Below are positions 20,407 to 30,758 of a DNA stretch of 64,000 bases, piece by piece. The notes under the pieces are model-generated. The model saw only the letters and a list, made by a program, of their open reading frames with translations, was not told the origin of the DNA and did no database searches. Within the stretch, counting starts at the first letter, position 1, and every line of letters begins with the position of its first letter. Source of the DNA: Coxiella-like endosymbiont (lineage in GTDB: Bacteria > Pseudomonadota > Gammaproteobacteria > Coxiellales > Coxiellaceae); contig NZ_CP094378.1 in assembly GCF_030643785.1 (NCBI RefSeq), forward strand, positions 434,001-498,000. The letters are read 5' to 3'. A program made the position numbers and the translations under genes.

Positions 20407-21326
20407 GCGTTCTTTGCTGCTAATTTAATTGCTGTAATTAAGCTTTTTTCATAGGCCAATCCGGTTCCTGCGAGGTCAAATGCGGTTCCATGGTCTACAG
20501 AAGTACGTACATAAGGCAAACCCAATGTCATGTTTACAACAGAGCCGAATTTTAAAGCTTTAATTGGTCCTAATCCTTGATCATGATACATTGCTAAAAT
20601 AGCATCGCAACTTTCAATTGTCCGAGGTGTAAATGCAGTGTCGGCCGGGATGGGACCTATAAGTGAGAAACCCTCTTGGTTAAGAGCTTTAACAACAGGA
20701 ATAATTGTTGATAATTCCTCTTTTCCTAAATGTCCATGCTCGCCTGCATGAGGGTTTACTCCACAGAGAGTAATAGTAGGTTTTTTAATTGAAAAATATT
20801 TTTTAAGACCTGCGTGCAGAAGGCGAATACATTTTTCTAAGGGTAATTTTTCAATTAAAGCAGAAACTTGAGATAATGGAACATGCGTCGTATATAAAGC
20901 TACTTTTAAGGCATCTGCTACAAAGAGCATTACAGTTTGTTCCACCTTTGCATGCGCCGCTAACCATTCGGTGTGACCAGTAAAAGGAATACCGGCATCA
21001 TTTATGACTGTTTTGCTTACCGGCCCTGTTACTAGAGCTTTGTAATTTCCATTTAAACAACCCTCCGCAGCAACCCGAAGTGTTTCTAAAACATATTGCG
21101 CATTAGCGGGAGTCGGTTTTCCTATTATAGATCGAACTATCAACGGAATATGATGTATTGTCAAATTATTGGGAATTTCAAGACCAAGTACTTTTGCTCT
21201 TTCCATCAATAAAGTGTGATCGGCAATGACAACAAGAGGTATTGAAAGCTTATGTTTCGCCAGCTGGATTACAATATCCGGCCCAATTCCTGCAGGTTCT
21301 CCAGGTGTAATAACGATAGGGGTCAT
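20403..21326 (-). CDS. pdxA: 4-hydroxythreonine-4-phosphate dehydrogenase
   Basis: PdxA acts in the DXP-dependent pathway to pyridoxal phosphate (vitamin B6), a nutrient symbionts may supply to blood-feeding hosts. Motifs are '[15 protein letters not shown]' at the N-terminus, '[20 protein letters not shown]' (substrate and metal His), '[11 protein letters not shown]' and '[16 protein letters not shown]'. The length of 307 aa is slightly short of E. coli's 329 but complete. It overlaps surA upstream by one base and rsmA downstream by 4 bp. Confidence 0.96.
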   Translation of the reverse strand: MTPIVITPGEPAGIGPDIVIQLAKHKLSIPLVVIADHTLLMERAKVLGLEIPNNLTIHHIPLIVRSIIGKPTPANAQYVLETLRVAAEGCLNGNYKALVTGPVSKTVINDAGIPFTGHTEWLAAHAKVEQTVMLFVADALKVALYTTHVPLSQVSALIEKLPLEKCIRLLHAGLKKYFSIKKPTITLCGVNPHAGEHGHLGKEELSTIIPVVKALNQEGFSLIGPIPADTAFTPRTIESCDAILAMYHDQGLGPIKALKFGSVVNMTLGLPYVRTSVDHGTAFDLAGTGLAYEKSLITAIKLAAKNA

Positions 21327-22298
21327 CAGGAATTAATGTAAATACGAACGTAAGAGGAACGACGCAATTGCTCCAACCATTGTTGCAAGGCTTTTTCAAA
21401 TTTTTGTTGACAAACGGCCTGTTGATTTTGCTGATTATTAGCCCTATCTTGATTTTCTTTACCTAGTAATTTAATGAGATGGAATCCATTGGGAGCTTGT
21501 ATCGGCCCCACTACATCGTTAGGTTTCATTTTGCTGATGGGGTTCACAAAGACTTGAGGAAGATCACTACTTGACCGCCATCCAAGATCGCTACTGCCTG
21601 GGTGAGCAGACATGGTAGATTCAAAACTTAATCCTTTACGAAGTTGTTTTAAAACTAAAAAGGCTTTGCCCTTTGCATGATTGATTTGAGCTTGAGTAGC
21701 ACCCTCCGGCACCCGAATTAATATGGTAGCCACATGATAACGAGCAGAAGCAATTCGTGCTGGATGTTGTTTTTGAAAAGTTACGAGGTCCGATTTGCTA
21801 ATAGTGATATTATTCGCCATCATTTGCTGTTGCAATTTGGAAATGAGCAATTGTTTGCGTATTTGGTTACGAAATTCCCGATAAGAAATACCTTGTTGAT
21901 TAAGTTTTTCTTTGAGAGCCGATTGAGATAGCTGATTTTGAGCTGCTATTCTAGAGATGATTGCATTTATTTCTTCGTCGCTGGCTTTGATTTTATTTCG
22001 TTTAGACAACTGTAATTGCAATTTTTGATAAATCAATTGATCTATCACGTGTTTTCGAAATACTTTTTCATCGGGCATAGGAATGTGATGCTGAGTAAGT
22101 TGTTGTTTTGCGCCGGCTAAGGCGTGATTGAATTCACTTTGAGTAATAATTTCGTTATTGACTACCGCAGCAATTTGATCTAGCGGTTCCTCCTGCGTAG
22201 CGTTAAGTTCAGGAAGGGGGGGATTGTTGTGCCATGCTGGTAGTACTTATCGCAAGCAGAGATATTGCCATTAAACGGATTATTGTTTTAAACATCAT
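21326..22298 (-). CDS. surA: Periplasmic chaperone SurA, frameshifted near the N-terminus
   Basis: SurA escorts outer-membrane proteins to the Bam complex. A signal peptide (MFKTIIRLMAISLLAISTT, start 22298 or 22295) is followed by a run of seven C (plus-strand G run 22216-22222). There the frame shifts; removing one base, or adding two, gives 'LPELNATQEEPLDQ' leading into 'IAAVVNNEIITQSEFNHAL' and on to the 250-codon body. The body holds the N-domain and one parvulin domain ('SARYHVATILI', 'HPGSSDLGWRSS', 'QAPNGFHLIKLLG'). At about 320 aa with one parvulin domain it is shorter than E. coli SurA (428, two domains). It starts just after the lptD stop. Confidence 0.85.
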
Positions 22299-25025
22299 TT
22301 ACCTCATATCATTGGGAAGATCATATATCGTGTTAAATAACGATTGTCCTACAATAGGAGCGTTTCCAAAATCACCCAGCCCTTTCAACTCGAGCTGAAT
22401 AAAATAGGTCGTATCGTAACTATTTTTAAGGCCGCTAACTGGGTCAACGATTAAGCCTGTATAAGTTCGGCGTGTAATAAAATTCAGTGCCCAGCAACAC
22501 GTGTTGTATTGTACACCAACAGCGGCGACGTCGGTATGATGACGAGTGAAATCGTAGCCCCAATAGGTCCTGGCAGACCATCGGGCAGAAAGAGGCCACT
22601 GTACAGAAAGATAACTGACACTGGTGTTAGTGCTATAAATACTGCTGGGCAGGCTAATGATACTGGGGCCTACAATAGATTGACCGTTACCATGCACGAA
22701 AATATAGCCTAGGCTGACTTTACGTCTTTCATTAGCATAGCTTATTACTGTAGAAGAGTTATTGGTTTGGCGAAGGTTAGGATTCCATGCCATGTTGGTG
22801 GTTAGGGACCAGTGAAGAAAAGGATAATAAACGAGTTCGCCGACAATGGGTGAGAAATGAAAATTAAGAGGTGTGCATCCTGCAGGAAGGCAAACACGTT
22901 GATTTTCAATTAAATACATGAAACCGAGATTGGCGGTTAGGAGTGGAGCTCCGGTAATGCTATCAAAAATACGAGAGGTAAGCCCAAAGCTTACTTGATT
23001 AGCATTTTGCAGACGATCGTCGCCAGTATATTGATTCAATCCAAATAATTGCTCAAAAGCAAAAGGTAATAAGACGGTATCAAAATTAGGTAATTTATCT
23101 TGATTTTGATAAGAGACATACAAATAAAAGAAACGAGGCTCAAGCGTTTGGGTAAGGTTGCGTCCCCAGGAACTAAAATCTCGATTGAAGTAAAGCCCCG
23201 AATCAATATCAAAAATGGGCAATAAGCGACCGGCAGTTTGTATCTGACCGGGTTGAAAATGTTCGACATTATAGGCTGTTGCATCAACCCATATCTGAGG
23301 AGTGATATAGCCAGATGCAAAATAAAAAGGAAAGCTTAAACTGGGTCGCATATGGAAACGTTGCCCGATGGGTTTATCAAGTGTGAAATCGCTTTGATAA
23401 CTGAAATTGATTGCTTCCGCATTAAAATTAAAGTCCATGTGTGGCGTAATATCCGGATAATATCCATCAACATTGAAGTCAGGCAGCCGAGCGTATTGAT
23501 CAAGCGCAGGGGCCGAAATTTGTGAAATTAGATGGAGTGTCTGATAGGCTTGAAGCATGCCATTAAAGTGCCAATGTAATCTGCTGTACTGCAAATCAAT
23601 TTGATTTAAAAGTTGATTAGAGAGGGAATTTGCATTCATTTGGCCACCTAAATCCTGGAAAAAATAAGGGTCTGTAACGTAATTTAAAATAATATTGGAT
23701 GACCATTCGAAGTTAAAAGCCGTATGCTCGTTCATTGAAAAAAGGCCGCGCTGATTTTTCATATTTTTTAATTGATCAAGATAGGGCGCATAGCTGGGAT
23801 TGTTAGCATAATAAGGATTAGAAAATTTGCTTAAAGTTTCTTCCCGAAACTGCTGGAAGACTGTATCGTCAGGGAGATAGCTCACATACATGTCGCCGCT
23901 ACTTATGGCGCTTAAAAAGCGAAAAATTGCGTACATATTGAGACCGCGCTTGGTCATAAGTTGAGGCGTTAAGGTAAGGTCATAGTTGGGTGCCATGTTC
24001 CAGTAAAAAGGAAGAGAAAAAATCCCGCCTGCACTAACGCTAAGACCAATGCGAGGAGTTAAAAATCCCGTCTTTCGATAATTATCGATAGGAAAGTTAT
24101 AGTAAGGAAAATAAAAAACAGGAAAACCATAAAACCGCAATAACGCGTTGTAGGCTTCTCCTTGGTGTGTCTGTTTATTTAACACTAATGTCGTGGCACT
24201 AAGCCACCACGCAGGGCTAGTGGGATCGCAAGTGCTGTAGGTAGCTTGCCGTAAGGTCATTACTTGGGATGCATCTCGGGTTGCCTGTTTTGCTGTTCCC
24301 CAAGCATTGAAGGGATAATTAAATTGCGGAATATAAGATTTATCATTATAGCTTCGATAGGCCAAATTTTTTAAGACCGCTGTCTTGGGGTAAAGTGTTA
24401 ATTTCCCTTTATCCGCAACAATTAATTTACCGGCTTCGCGCAAACGAACATGCCCAACGAGAACAATTTTGTTAACCCGGCTAGTTTTTTCGTCTCGATA
24501 TATATAGGCTTTATCAGCATTGACAATACGACCTGGCTGAGTAACAACCACGTCTTTCTGAAAAATAGATATTCCCTTAGCTGTTACAGTGGAAGAACCT
24601 CTAGCTGTAATTATGGTGGGCTCTTTTTTCACTGCAGCGGGGTGTGGAAATTCGCTTACTATCAGGGGTTCTTCAAAATAACCGTGACAAAAAAGGCAGA
24701 TTCCCTCAGTAGGAATCCATCCGAGGATATTTGCAATGTGTTGTTGGAAGCCATAGCGAGACCAGCCTTCCGGTAAGGTTTCAGAAATGAGAAGTTGTTT
24801 TGATGAAGAAATTTTAGTAGCTTTGCTTGCTGTTACAGCAACACCAAGTTGCCGAAAAAAAAGCAAAGTTAGAATAAAAAAACTAAAATAAATAAATTTC
24901 TTAACTTCACTGTAAGAATTTCTTTCTAATTTTAAAGTTGTTGGAGAATGGTAACCTCTTAAATACCATTTGACCATGGTTAATAGTGAAATGAGTGTGA
25001 TTATGGCAGAAAGTGTTCCTGACAA
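22299..25025 (-). CDS. lptD: LPS-assembly protein LptD
   Basis: Outer-membrane barrel that with LptE inserts LPS into the outer leaflet. The N-terminal OstA domain is visible from about residue 125 ('GSSTVTAKG', 'VVTQPGRIVNADKAYIYRDEK' area), then a large barrel rich in aromatic strands such as 'PTSPAWWLSA' and 'FYGFPVFYFPYYNFPIDN', where the conserved plug motif sits. The signal-like segment is at residues 43-67, so the long N-terminus is suspicious. ATG 24977 (MVKWYLRG) is a better start, but even that leaves 26 residues before the hydrophobic core. Length 908 aa from 25025. Intact; surA follows directly. Confidence 0.93.
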   Translation of the reverse strand: MSGTLSAIITLISLLTMVKWYLRGYHSPTTLKLERNSYSEVKKFIYFSFFILTLLFFRQLGVAVTASKATKISSSKQLLISETLPEGWSRYGFQQHIANILGWIPTEGICLFCHGYFEEPLIVSEFPHPAAVKKEPTIITARGSSTVTAKGISIFQKDVVVTQPGRIVNADKAYIYRDEKTSRVNKIVLVGHVRLREAGKLIVADKGKLTLYPKTAVLKNLAYRSYNDKSYIPQFNYPFNAWGTAKQATRDASQVMTLRQATYSTCDPTSPAWWLSATTLVLNKQTHQGEAYNALLRFYGFPVFYFPYYNFPIDNYRKTGFLTPRIGLSVSAGGIFSLPFYWNMAPNYDLTLTPQLMTKRGLNMYAIFRFLSAISSGDMYVSYLPDDTVFQQFREETLSKFSNPYYANNPSYAPYLDQLKNMKNQRGLFSMNEHTAFNFEWSSNIILNYVTDPYFFQDLGGQMNANSLSNQLLNQIDLQYSRLHWHFNGMLQAYQTLHLISQISAPALDQYARLPDFNVDGYYPDITPHMDFNFNAEAINFSYQSDFTLDKPIGQRFHMRPSLSFPFYFASGYITPQIWVDATAYNVEHFQPGQIQTAGRLLPIFDIDSGLYFNRDFSSWGRNLTQTLEPRFFYLYVSYQNQDKLPNFDTVLLPFAFEQLFGLNQYTGDDRLQNANQVSFGLTSRIFDSITGAPLLTANLGFMYLIENQRVCLPAGCTPLNFHFSPIVGELVYYPFLHWSLTTNMAWNPNLRQTNNSSTVISYANERRKVSLGYIFVHGNGQSIVGPSIISLPSSIYSTNTSVSYLSVQWPLSARWSARTYWGYDFTRHHTDVAAVGVQYNTCCWALNFITRRTYTGLIVDPVSGLKNSYDTTYFIQLELKGLGDFGNAPIVGQSLFNTIYDLPNDMR

Positions 25026-26039
25026 ACGATTTCAAGACCTCTGTGCATGGTTGAATAAACATATGGGAATACCTATTCCAGCGAATTTCCCTTTTAGCAG
25101 GCGATATAAGTTTTCGTCGTTATTTTTGAGTGGTATTATCCTCAAGGCGACTTATATAATCATACAATCATAGATGCGCCACTTAAAAAGGAATCTTGTG
25201 AATCCTTCGTTTGCAATTGCCAAGTCATTTGAAAAATTAGGTTTAAATGTTGCTCGAATTTATAGTAACAATAAAGAAAGGGTTTTTTGTTATTAACACA
25301 TTTTGGAGGTGAATTGTATGTGGATGCTCTTAATACCGAAACGGCGAATAACTTAAATATCAACGTATTTTTGATGATTTACTATTTATTCAATCTTGTC
25401 GAGAAACAGAAAATTTTTCTTTGCATCAGTATACGTTCTGATCTTTATTCCCGTGAAATGAGGTTGTTTCCCGATTGGTATTTTAAAAAATATATTTTAA
25501 AAGATATTTAAAAACTTCATTGTCTTCATTCTTTTTAAAAGAAAAAAATATTTTAGCAACTATTTTTTTAATTGTTAATTGGGTTTGATTTATCGCAGCT
25601 CCAAGTATGTGTACATCGGGATTACCATTTCGCGTATAATTTAATGGTTATGGCCGGACCAGCATCAGCCGAGAATTTTAGATTTTTAGGATGCGCGTTT
25701 GGGGCCTGTAACTTATAATTTACTCTTTTTATTTAGGAGATTGTTATATCGATTGGCCGGCCCGAGCAAGTTGAGCGATGGGTATTACAGTTTCATCGTC
25801 AAGTCTGCGAAGAAGGGGTATTAAAAGATCGAAATCCAGAACAATTTTTGCGCTTGTTTGATTGGATCGGTTTACAACGGCATTTAATTGGCCTTTTTGC
25901 TCTATTGAATGAACGAGATCAGAAACCAAATTATTTGCAATATATTCCAAGAGTGATACGGTATGCGGAAATCGTGTGCGGACGCTATTCCGAGTTGAAA
26001 GAACTAAAGCCCTTGTTTCAGAAGCAGTGGTTAGATTGA
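24976..26039 (+). pseudogene. amgK: Anomeric MurNAc/GlcNAc kinase AmgK, decayed
   Basis: AmgK phosphorylates the anomeric carbon of MurNAc in the MurU cell-wall recycling shunt. Fragments are 'DKRFQDLCAWLNKHMG' at the start, 'AIAKSFEKLGLNVARIY', 'GGELYVDALNTETAN', 'SDLYSREMRLFPDWY', the catalytic loop relic 'VHRDYH', 'DCYIDWPA' and a long clean C-terminus with 'FLRLFDWIGLQRHLIG' and 'VIRYAEIVCGRYSELKEL', ending at 26039. They occupy different frames. Its ATG and the candidate lptD ATG at 24977 share the palindrome CATG. murU follows after 50 bp. Confidence 0.88.
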
Positions 26040-26089
26040 ATTGACGAGAGGCATCATCAGTCCTAGATAAAGAGAGATTAATATAAGCA

Positions 26090-26740
26090 ATGATATTGGC
26101 ATTAGCAGCGGGCCACGATTCTCGGTTGAAACCTTTAACAAATAGTATTCCTAAGCCTTTATTATCTGTTGGTACTGAGAGGTTAATAGAACATAATTTG
26201 AAAATGTTAAGCGTGGCGAATATTCACGAAGTGGTCATTAATATTTTTCATCATGCTAATAAAATTATGGATTGCTTAGGTAATGGCGAACGTTACGGAG
26301 TAACAATTTATTACCCTTATGAACCAAATCCTTTAGGAACAGGCCGTGGTATTTTTTTCAAGCCTTACCATTATTAGGAAACGAACCGTTTATTGTCGTA
26401 AGTGCCGATATCTGGTGTGATTTTTCATTGGATTAAAACTTCCTAAATTCTAAGGCGGAAGTGCATCTTTTTTTAGAAAATCCCGATTACCCTCCGGAAG
26501 GGGATTATGCATTGACGCCAGAAGGCAAAGTTGTTTTTGATGTACCTAAGCTGACCTATGCGAATATTGCTAAGCTCCAATCCGAAATTATTTGCTAATT
26601 GCCAACGCGATCCCCCTCTCAATTATTTACTGAGGCTATTTCTCGACAGGGCCGCTAGCGGAGAACTCTCTATCAGGGGAAATGGTTCAATGTAGAAACT
26701 TACAGGAGAATTAGAACGATTAAGAAAAGCGATTGGTTAG
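26090..26740 (+). pseudogene. murU: N-acetylmuramate alpha-1-phosphate uridylyltransferase MurU, decayed
   Basis: MurU makes UDP-MurNAc from MurNAc-1-phosphate, bypassing de novo synthesis. The N-terminus 'MILALAAGHDSRLKPLTNSI' carries a small insertion in the nucleotide-binding loop; 'PKPLLSVG', 'HEVVINIFHHANKI', 'ERYGVTIYYPYEPNPLGTG', then shifted 'LPLLGNEPFIVVSADIWCDF', 'VPKLTYANIA' and 'TGELERLRKAIG' to a stop at 26738-26740. At least three lesions are visible. Its 3' end overlaps the convergent carboxylesterase gene by 21 bp. With amgK also dead, the whole shunt is lost. Confidence 0.88.
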
Positions 26741-27412
26741 CCATTTTCCAATTGCTTTGATTTCCTCATAACATACCTGATGACCGATCGGATACTCATG
26801 CCATTCTACAGGATAACCTAGTTGATTCAAGAGTTGGAAAGTTTGTTTTCCTAAAGTGAGAGGAAGAACGGGATCTGAGTCCCCATGAGCGATAAAAATG
26901 GGTATTTGTTGATTAATAACATCACTCACTTCTGCTGCCAATTGGTCCGCGAGAGGAAGATAAGTCGATAGAGCAATGACACCCGCGAGTGGTTTTGAAT
27001 ACCGAAGGCTAGTATAAAGAGCCATCGCGCCACCTTGAGAAAACCCAGCGAGAACGATACGATGACTTGGAATACCCTCAGTAACTTCTTTTTCAATTAA
27101 ATGATTAATGGATCGTTGGGTCTGAGCTATACCTTCTTCGTCTTCACGTGTGAGATCAACGAGACTATAAATGTCATACCAAGCGCGCATTTGCATCATG
27201 GCATTTATTGTGATTGGTCTTATAGGAGCGTGGGGAAATATAAAACGAAGGTGAAGATCTTGTGGCAAGGCTAACTGGGGTATAATATCAGAAAAATCAT
27301 GCCCATCAGCGCCTAACCCGTGCAACCAAATCACACTGCCTACGGCCGCTTTAGTGGGAGGTATCGTAATGCTTTCCATCGTAATGCTTTCCAAAGAATT
27401 ATTCATATCCAT
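26720..27412 (-). CDS. Phospholipase/carboxylesterase family alpha/beta hydrolase
   Basis: Serine hydrolase of the carboxylesterase-2 family acting on small esters or acyl groups; the natural substrate is unknown. 'VIWLHGLGADGHDF' forms the oxyanion hole, Ser125 sits in 'LAGFSQGGAM', Asp near 180 in 'IAHGDSDPVLPL' and His211 in 'IGHQVCYEE'. The length of 230 aa fits. Intact, although an in-frame 15-bp tandem duplication (27363-27392) gives 'ESITMESIT' at the N-terminus. The start could be ATG 27412, 27406 or the Met inside the repeat, which begins the conserved part. Confidence 0.92.
   Translation of the reverse strand: MDMNNSLESITMESITIPPTKAAVGSVIWLHGLGADGHDFSDIIPQLALPQDLHLRFIFPHAPIRPITINAMMQMRAWYDIYSLVDLTREDEEGIAQTQRSINHLIEKEVTEGIPSHRIVLAGFSQGGAMALYTSLRYSKPLAGVIALSTYLPLADQLAAEVSDVINQQIPIFIAHGDSDPVLPLTLGKQTFQLLNQLGYPVEWHEYPIGHQVCYEEIKAIGKWLTNRFS
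27363..27392. repeat. 15-bp perfect tandem duplication, in frame
   Basis: The unit ATCGTAATGCTTTCC is present twice in the N-terminal codons of the carboxylesterase gene. Fifteen bases keep the frame. Confidence 0.92.
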
Positions 27413-27450
27413 TTACTAATTACTAATATATATTATATATTATTTCAATT

Positions 27451-27600
27451 ATGAAAAAAATCATCCTTATTTGTGCTTCTTTAATCCTCACTGGTTGCGG
27501 AGCTCGAGGGCCTTTATATTTACCACAAAAAACTGACTCAACCCAACAGTCGAAAGATAGCCAAAATCGACTAAGTCCCACATTCGTAGGGAATCGCTAA
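27451..27600 (+). CDS. lptM: Small lipoprotein LptM (YifL family)
   Basis: A 49-residue lipoprotein that promotes maturation of the LptD-LptE translocon in enterobacteria. It starts MKKIILICASLILTGCGARG: a signal peptide with lipobox L-T-G-C (Cys16), followed by 'GPLYLPQK', the family's conserved GPLY motif, and a polar tail. Its stop lies 4 bp before dapF, the same arrangement as yifL-dapF in E. coli. It is too short for ordinary gene callers. Intact; its keeping fits the intact lptD gene nearby. Confidence 0.9.
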   Translation: MKKIILICASLILTGCGARGPLYLPQKTDSTQQSKDSQNRLSPTFVGNR

Positions 27601-27604
27601 TACG

Positions 27605-28435
27605 ATGAAAATTAATTTCACAAAGATGCATGGATTGGGCAATGATTTTGTGGTGATCGATGCTACGAAACAGCCTTTTCAAATGACGACTTCTCAAATC
27701 CAAAAAATGGCAAATCGTCGCTTAGGGGTGGGGTTTGATCAATTATTAGTTATTGAACCTCCTAAAGACCCTACCGTTGATTTTCATTTCTGTATTTTTA
27801 ATGCGGACGGAAGCGAGGTAAGTCAGTGTGGAAACGGTGCTCGTTGTATTGCTCGATATATTCGTGCCAATCAACTTACAGAGCGAGATGAATTGCGGGT
27901 TTCTACCCTGAAGGATATTTTGGAACTCAAAATCCAATCAGACGATAAAGTCTCAGTTAAAATGGGGGTTCCTCGATTCGATCCTGCTAACATTCCCTTT
28001 ATAGCACCTAAAACTGCCAATTTTTATGACCTGGAAATCGATAATCAAAAGATAAAATTAGGTGTAGTCAATATTGGAAATCCACATGCGATAATTCCAG
28101 TAAATACTATCGATGCGCTACAAGTATCGAAGCTCAGTCCCCAATTAAGCATTCACGAGTGTTTTCCGGAAGGTACGAACGTGGGGTTCATGCAAGTTAT
28201 TAATGCACAAAACATTCGCTTGCGGGTATATGAACGCGGCGCCGGAGAAACCCTAGCTTCTGGTAGCGGCGCTTGTGCAGCAGTGGCGGTAGGTCGGCGC
28301 TCAGGTTTGTTACAGGAACGTGTTGTTGTTAATCAGCCCGGCGGAAGCCTTATCGTTGATTGGCAAGGTCCTTTAACTCCGGTCATCATGACAGGTCCAA
28401 CAGCCACCGTTTTTTGTGGTGAGTGGTCGGATTAG
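27605..28435 (+). CDS. dapF: Diaminopimelate epimerase
   Basis: Converts LL- to meso-diaminopimelate for peptidoglycan and lysine. The two catalytic cysteines are Cys75 in 'SQCGNGARC' and Cys224 in 'ASGSGACAAV'; 'KMHGLGNDFVVID' opens the protein. The 276-aa length equals E. coli DapF (274). Intact, and starts 4 bp after lptM, so the two are probably translated together. Its retention shows that the cell still makes a DAP-type cell wall although the recycling shunt is gone. Confidence 0.97.
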   Translation: MKINFTKMHGLGNDFVVIDATKQPFQMTTSQIQKMANRRLGVGFDQLLVIEPPKDPTVDFHFCIFNADGSEVSQCGNGARCIARYIRANQLTERDELRVSTLKDILELKIQSDDKVSVKMGVPRFDPANIPFIAPKTANFYDLEIDNQKIKLGVVNIGNPHAIIPVNTIDALQVSKLSPQLSIHECFPEGTNVGFMQVINAQNIRLRVYERGAGETLASGSGACAAVAVGRRSGLLQERVVVNQPGGSLIVDWQGPLTPVIMTGPTATVFCGEWSD

Positions 28436-28562
28436 CTTGCTATAGTATCCTTAATTGAATATTAAGAATTCCGGCAACCAATTTTCGAACAAAAATTAGC
28501 TTGTGTGTTTTACGGTTTGGTATAGAATGTGTGAACTTTTAAGGCCCTTGGAGGAGGTGGCA

Positions 28563-29012
28563 ATGGCAGTACCAAAAGCAACTACTACGAAAATGAAGAC
28601 TGCAGTTGTAGATTTTTTACCTTATAAGTTAAAAAAGGGTGAAGAATATATGAATGAAAAGCAAAAACATCATTTCCGTAAAATTCTGCTTCAATGGAAA
28701 AAACAACTTATGGAAGAGGTCGATTCTACAGTGGGTCATTTAAAGGAAGAAGCGAACGTCTATGCTGATCCGTTAGATCGTGCTAGCCAGGAAGAAGGGT
28801 TTAATTTAGAACTACGAACCCGCGATCGTGAACGCAAGCTTATTAAAAAAATTGAGCAATCCTTAGATTCAATTGAAGAAGGTGAGTACGGGTATTGTGA
28901 AGATTGCGGTGCAGAAATTGGTATTCGACGCTTAGAAGCACGTCCTACTGCGAGTAAGTGCATAGACTGTAAGACTTTTGAAGAGATCCGAGAAAAACAG
29001 TCCGGTGGATAA
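28563..29012 (+). CDS. dksA: RNA polymerase-binding transcription factor DksA
   Basis: DksA enters the RNA polymerase secondary channel and with ppGpp tunes rRNA and amino-acid promoters. The start is ATG 28563 (MAVPKATT), set by a strong GGAGGAGG Shine-Dalgarno; the frame is open further upstream. The coiled coil spans about residues 40-110 with '[20 protein letters not shown]' at its tip region, followed by the zinc finger 'CEDCGAEIG' and 'CIDCKTFEE'. The length is 149 aa (E. coli 151). Intact. Its last bases overlap the GTG start of folB. Confidence 0.95.
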   Translation: MAVPKATTTKMKTAVVDFLPYKLKKGEEYMNEKQKHHFRKILLQWKKQLMEEVDSTVGHLKEEANVYADPLDRASQEEGFNLELRTRDRERKLIKKIEQSLDSIEEGEYGYCEDCGAEIGIRRLEARPTASKCIDCKTFEEIREKQSGG

Positions 29013-29382
29013 ACTTTTTATTCGTAACCTCAAAATATCTGCCCAGGTTGGTGTTTTGCCACACGAAAAAACCTCGTCGCAGAGAATTGCTCTCGATGTT
29101 GTTTTGGGTATCGACAGCAAACAAGCCTGTAGGTCCGATGATCTTAATTCCACTATTGATTATGCAAGGGTCCGAAGTAGCTTAATTGAATTTTTTAGCA
29201 ATCGACGATTTAACTTAGTCGAAACGTTGGCGAATCGTTGTGCCGATTTTCTTTTTTCTCAATTTCCCATACATTGGCTTCGGTTGAGTATTATAAAATT
29301 GTCGGTGTTTGATGATGCCGATGGTGCTGGAATAAGCATTGAGCGTATGCGAGAAACTATCTCTGCGGATCAAACTCTCTAA
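29005..29382 (+). CDS. folB: Dihydroneopterin aldolase
   Basis: FolB cleaves dihydroneopterin in folate synthesis. The likely start is GTG 29005 ([11 protein letters not shown]), overlapping the dksA stop; an ATG 27 bp upstream lies inside dksA and adds residues not seen in the family. Motifs: '[19 protein letters not shown]', '[14 protein letters not shown]' and '[14 protein letters not shown]' with the active-site Glu. About 125 aa, as E. coli (122). Intact; retained together with folA and ygfA. Confidence 0.92.
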   Translation: MDKLFIRNLKISAQVGVLPHEKTSSQRIALDVVLGIDSKQACRSDDLNSTIDYARVRSSLIEFFSNRRFNLVETLANRCADFLFSQFPIHWLRLSIIKLSVFDDADGAGISIERMRETISADQTL

Positions 29383-29530
29383 GATAAACAGCTTTGCTTT
29401 GAAATCTAAAGGGCTATAAAGACAGCTCTTTCCTATGGTATTATTTTTCAGCCGAAGGGGAGTTTTGTTACCTAAATCCCCTCAAAGAGAGGAAACATTT
29501 ACTCCAAGAGAGGAGACATTTAATAGTTAG

Positions 29531-30753
29531 TGACGTTCTTAGTGAGTATATGGTGTTAATCATAGATCGGCTTTGTTAGAGATTCGAGAAAAGCTAGTAT
29601 TCAATGCTAATTTGATATCCTCGGATCTTCGCAGTTTATTGACGCGTAAGGCAGTCAATGAGGTCATCCTATTATTTACTTATCTACGTGTAATCGCACT
29701 GAAATTTATACCGCGGCAGAGGAGGATTACCACTATCCTTAAATAGTTATCGAACCAATCAATCCCAATTAGCAAATACCGATATAGTATCCGTTTGCTA
29801 CAGTTATCGAGATTTAGAAGTGGTTAAGCATCTTATTCGGGTCGATAGTAGTTTGGATTCCATGATTGTGTGGAAGGAAGTCCCGCAGATATTTGGTCAG
29901 ATGAAACAAGCTTTCAGATGAAACAAGCTTACGGAGTTTCCTGTCAGGAAGGTGTGCGGTAGGCCCAGAATTAAAGCACTTATTTTTTTGCTGTTTTTGC
30001 TGCGAGTAAGCGCATCCGTAATCAAACGGGAATGGGATGAAGCCAACCCCGGGTTTCTTTAGCGTACGTAGTGGTGCAATTAGCTAAGCGAATTTTTTCT
30101 CGAATCGCGGATTGCTAAGTATTGTTAATTGGTGTTGGTGAAACAAATTGAGTTGCTTTGTTCGCATCTGCAAAGGCAGGAGGTATGCTGTTTTATTGCC
30201 AATCGAACCTTGGCCGCAGGCTCAACGATTGTCGGACGCTTACCAAGCTCAGGTGCTTTGCATAAGTGATATTCCTGCTTGTACGGAAAGTACGGACATT
30301 GTTATCAGTGCTACCGCTAGTGAACTCCCTTTAATAGGAAAGGGGAGAAGTTGAAAGAGCTTTGCGCCAACGTAAACACCGACCACCTATTTTTATCGCA
30401 GCTTTGGGGCTGTGCCCCGGGATATCAAACTGGGAAGTAGGAGAGCTGGAAGATGTGTATCTTTATAATTTGGCAGAACCGACTTTCAGCAAGCGTGTCA
30501 AGCAGAATCGATGACAGAAATGCCAAGCCATGCACTACATGCGCCAATTACAGGTTCAAAAGGCCGGCGAGGTAATTCGTCAATTTCGTGAACGACTTGG
30601 TGATGGACAGGAAATCCTGAAGCGGCGATCACTTATATGGCGCACAATTTAACGAATAAAATACTCCATCAACCGACAGTAAAATTGCGTCAAGCTGCTT
30701 ATGAAAAACATATGCAATTATTGTTGTCCGCAAAAGAATTGTTTGATATTTAA
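29531..30753 (+). pseudogene. hemA: Glutamyl-tRNA reductase, decayed
   Basis: HemA starts C5-pathway heme synthesis by reducing Glu-tRNA to glutamate semialdehyde. Pieces in changing frames: 'GVNHRSALLEIREKLV', 'STCNRTEIYTAAE' equivalent around 29680-29720 with the nucleophile region damaged, 'DSSLDSMIV' and 'PQIFGQMKQAYGVS', 'LLIGVGETIELLC', 'SDIPACTESTDIVISATAS', and a clean C-terminus '[20 protein letters not shown]' ending at 30753. A 17-bp tandem duplication (29897-29930) hits the 'QIFGQMKQA' segment. prfA follows after 5 bp, the usual hemA-prfA-prmC order. Confidence 0.92.
29897..29930. repeat. 17-bp perfect tandem duplication
   Basis: The unit TCAGATGAAACAAGCTT occurs twice inside the dead hemA gene, a frame-shifting length. 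Confidence 0.92.
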
Positions 30754-30758
30754 ATTCC

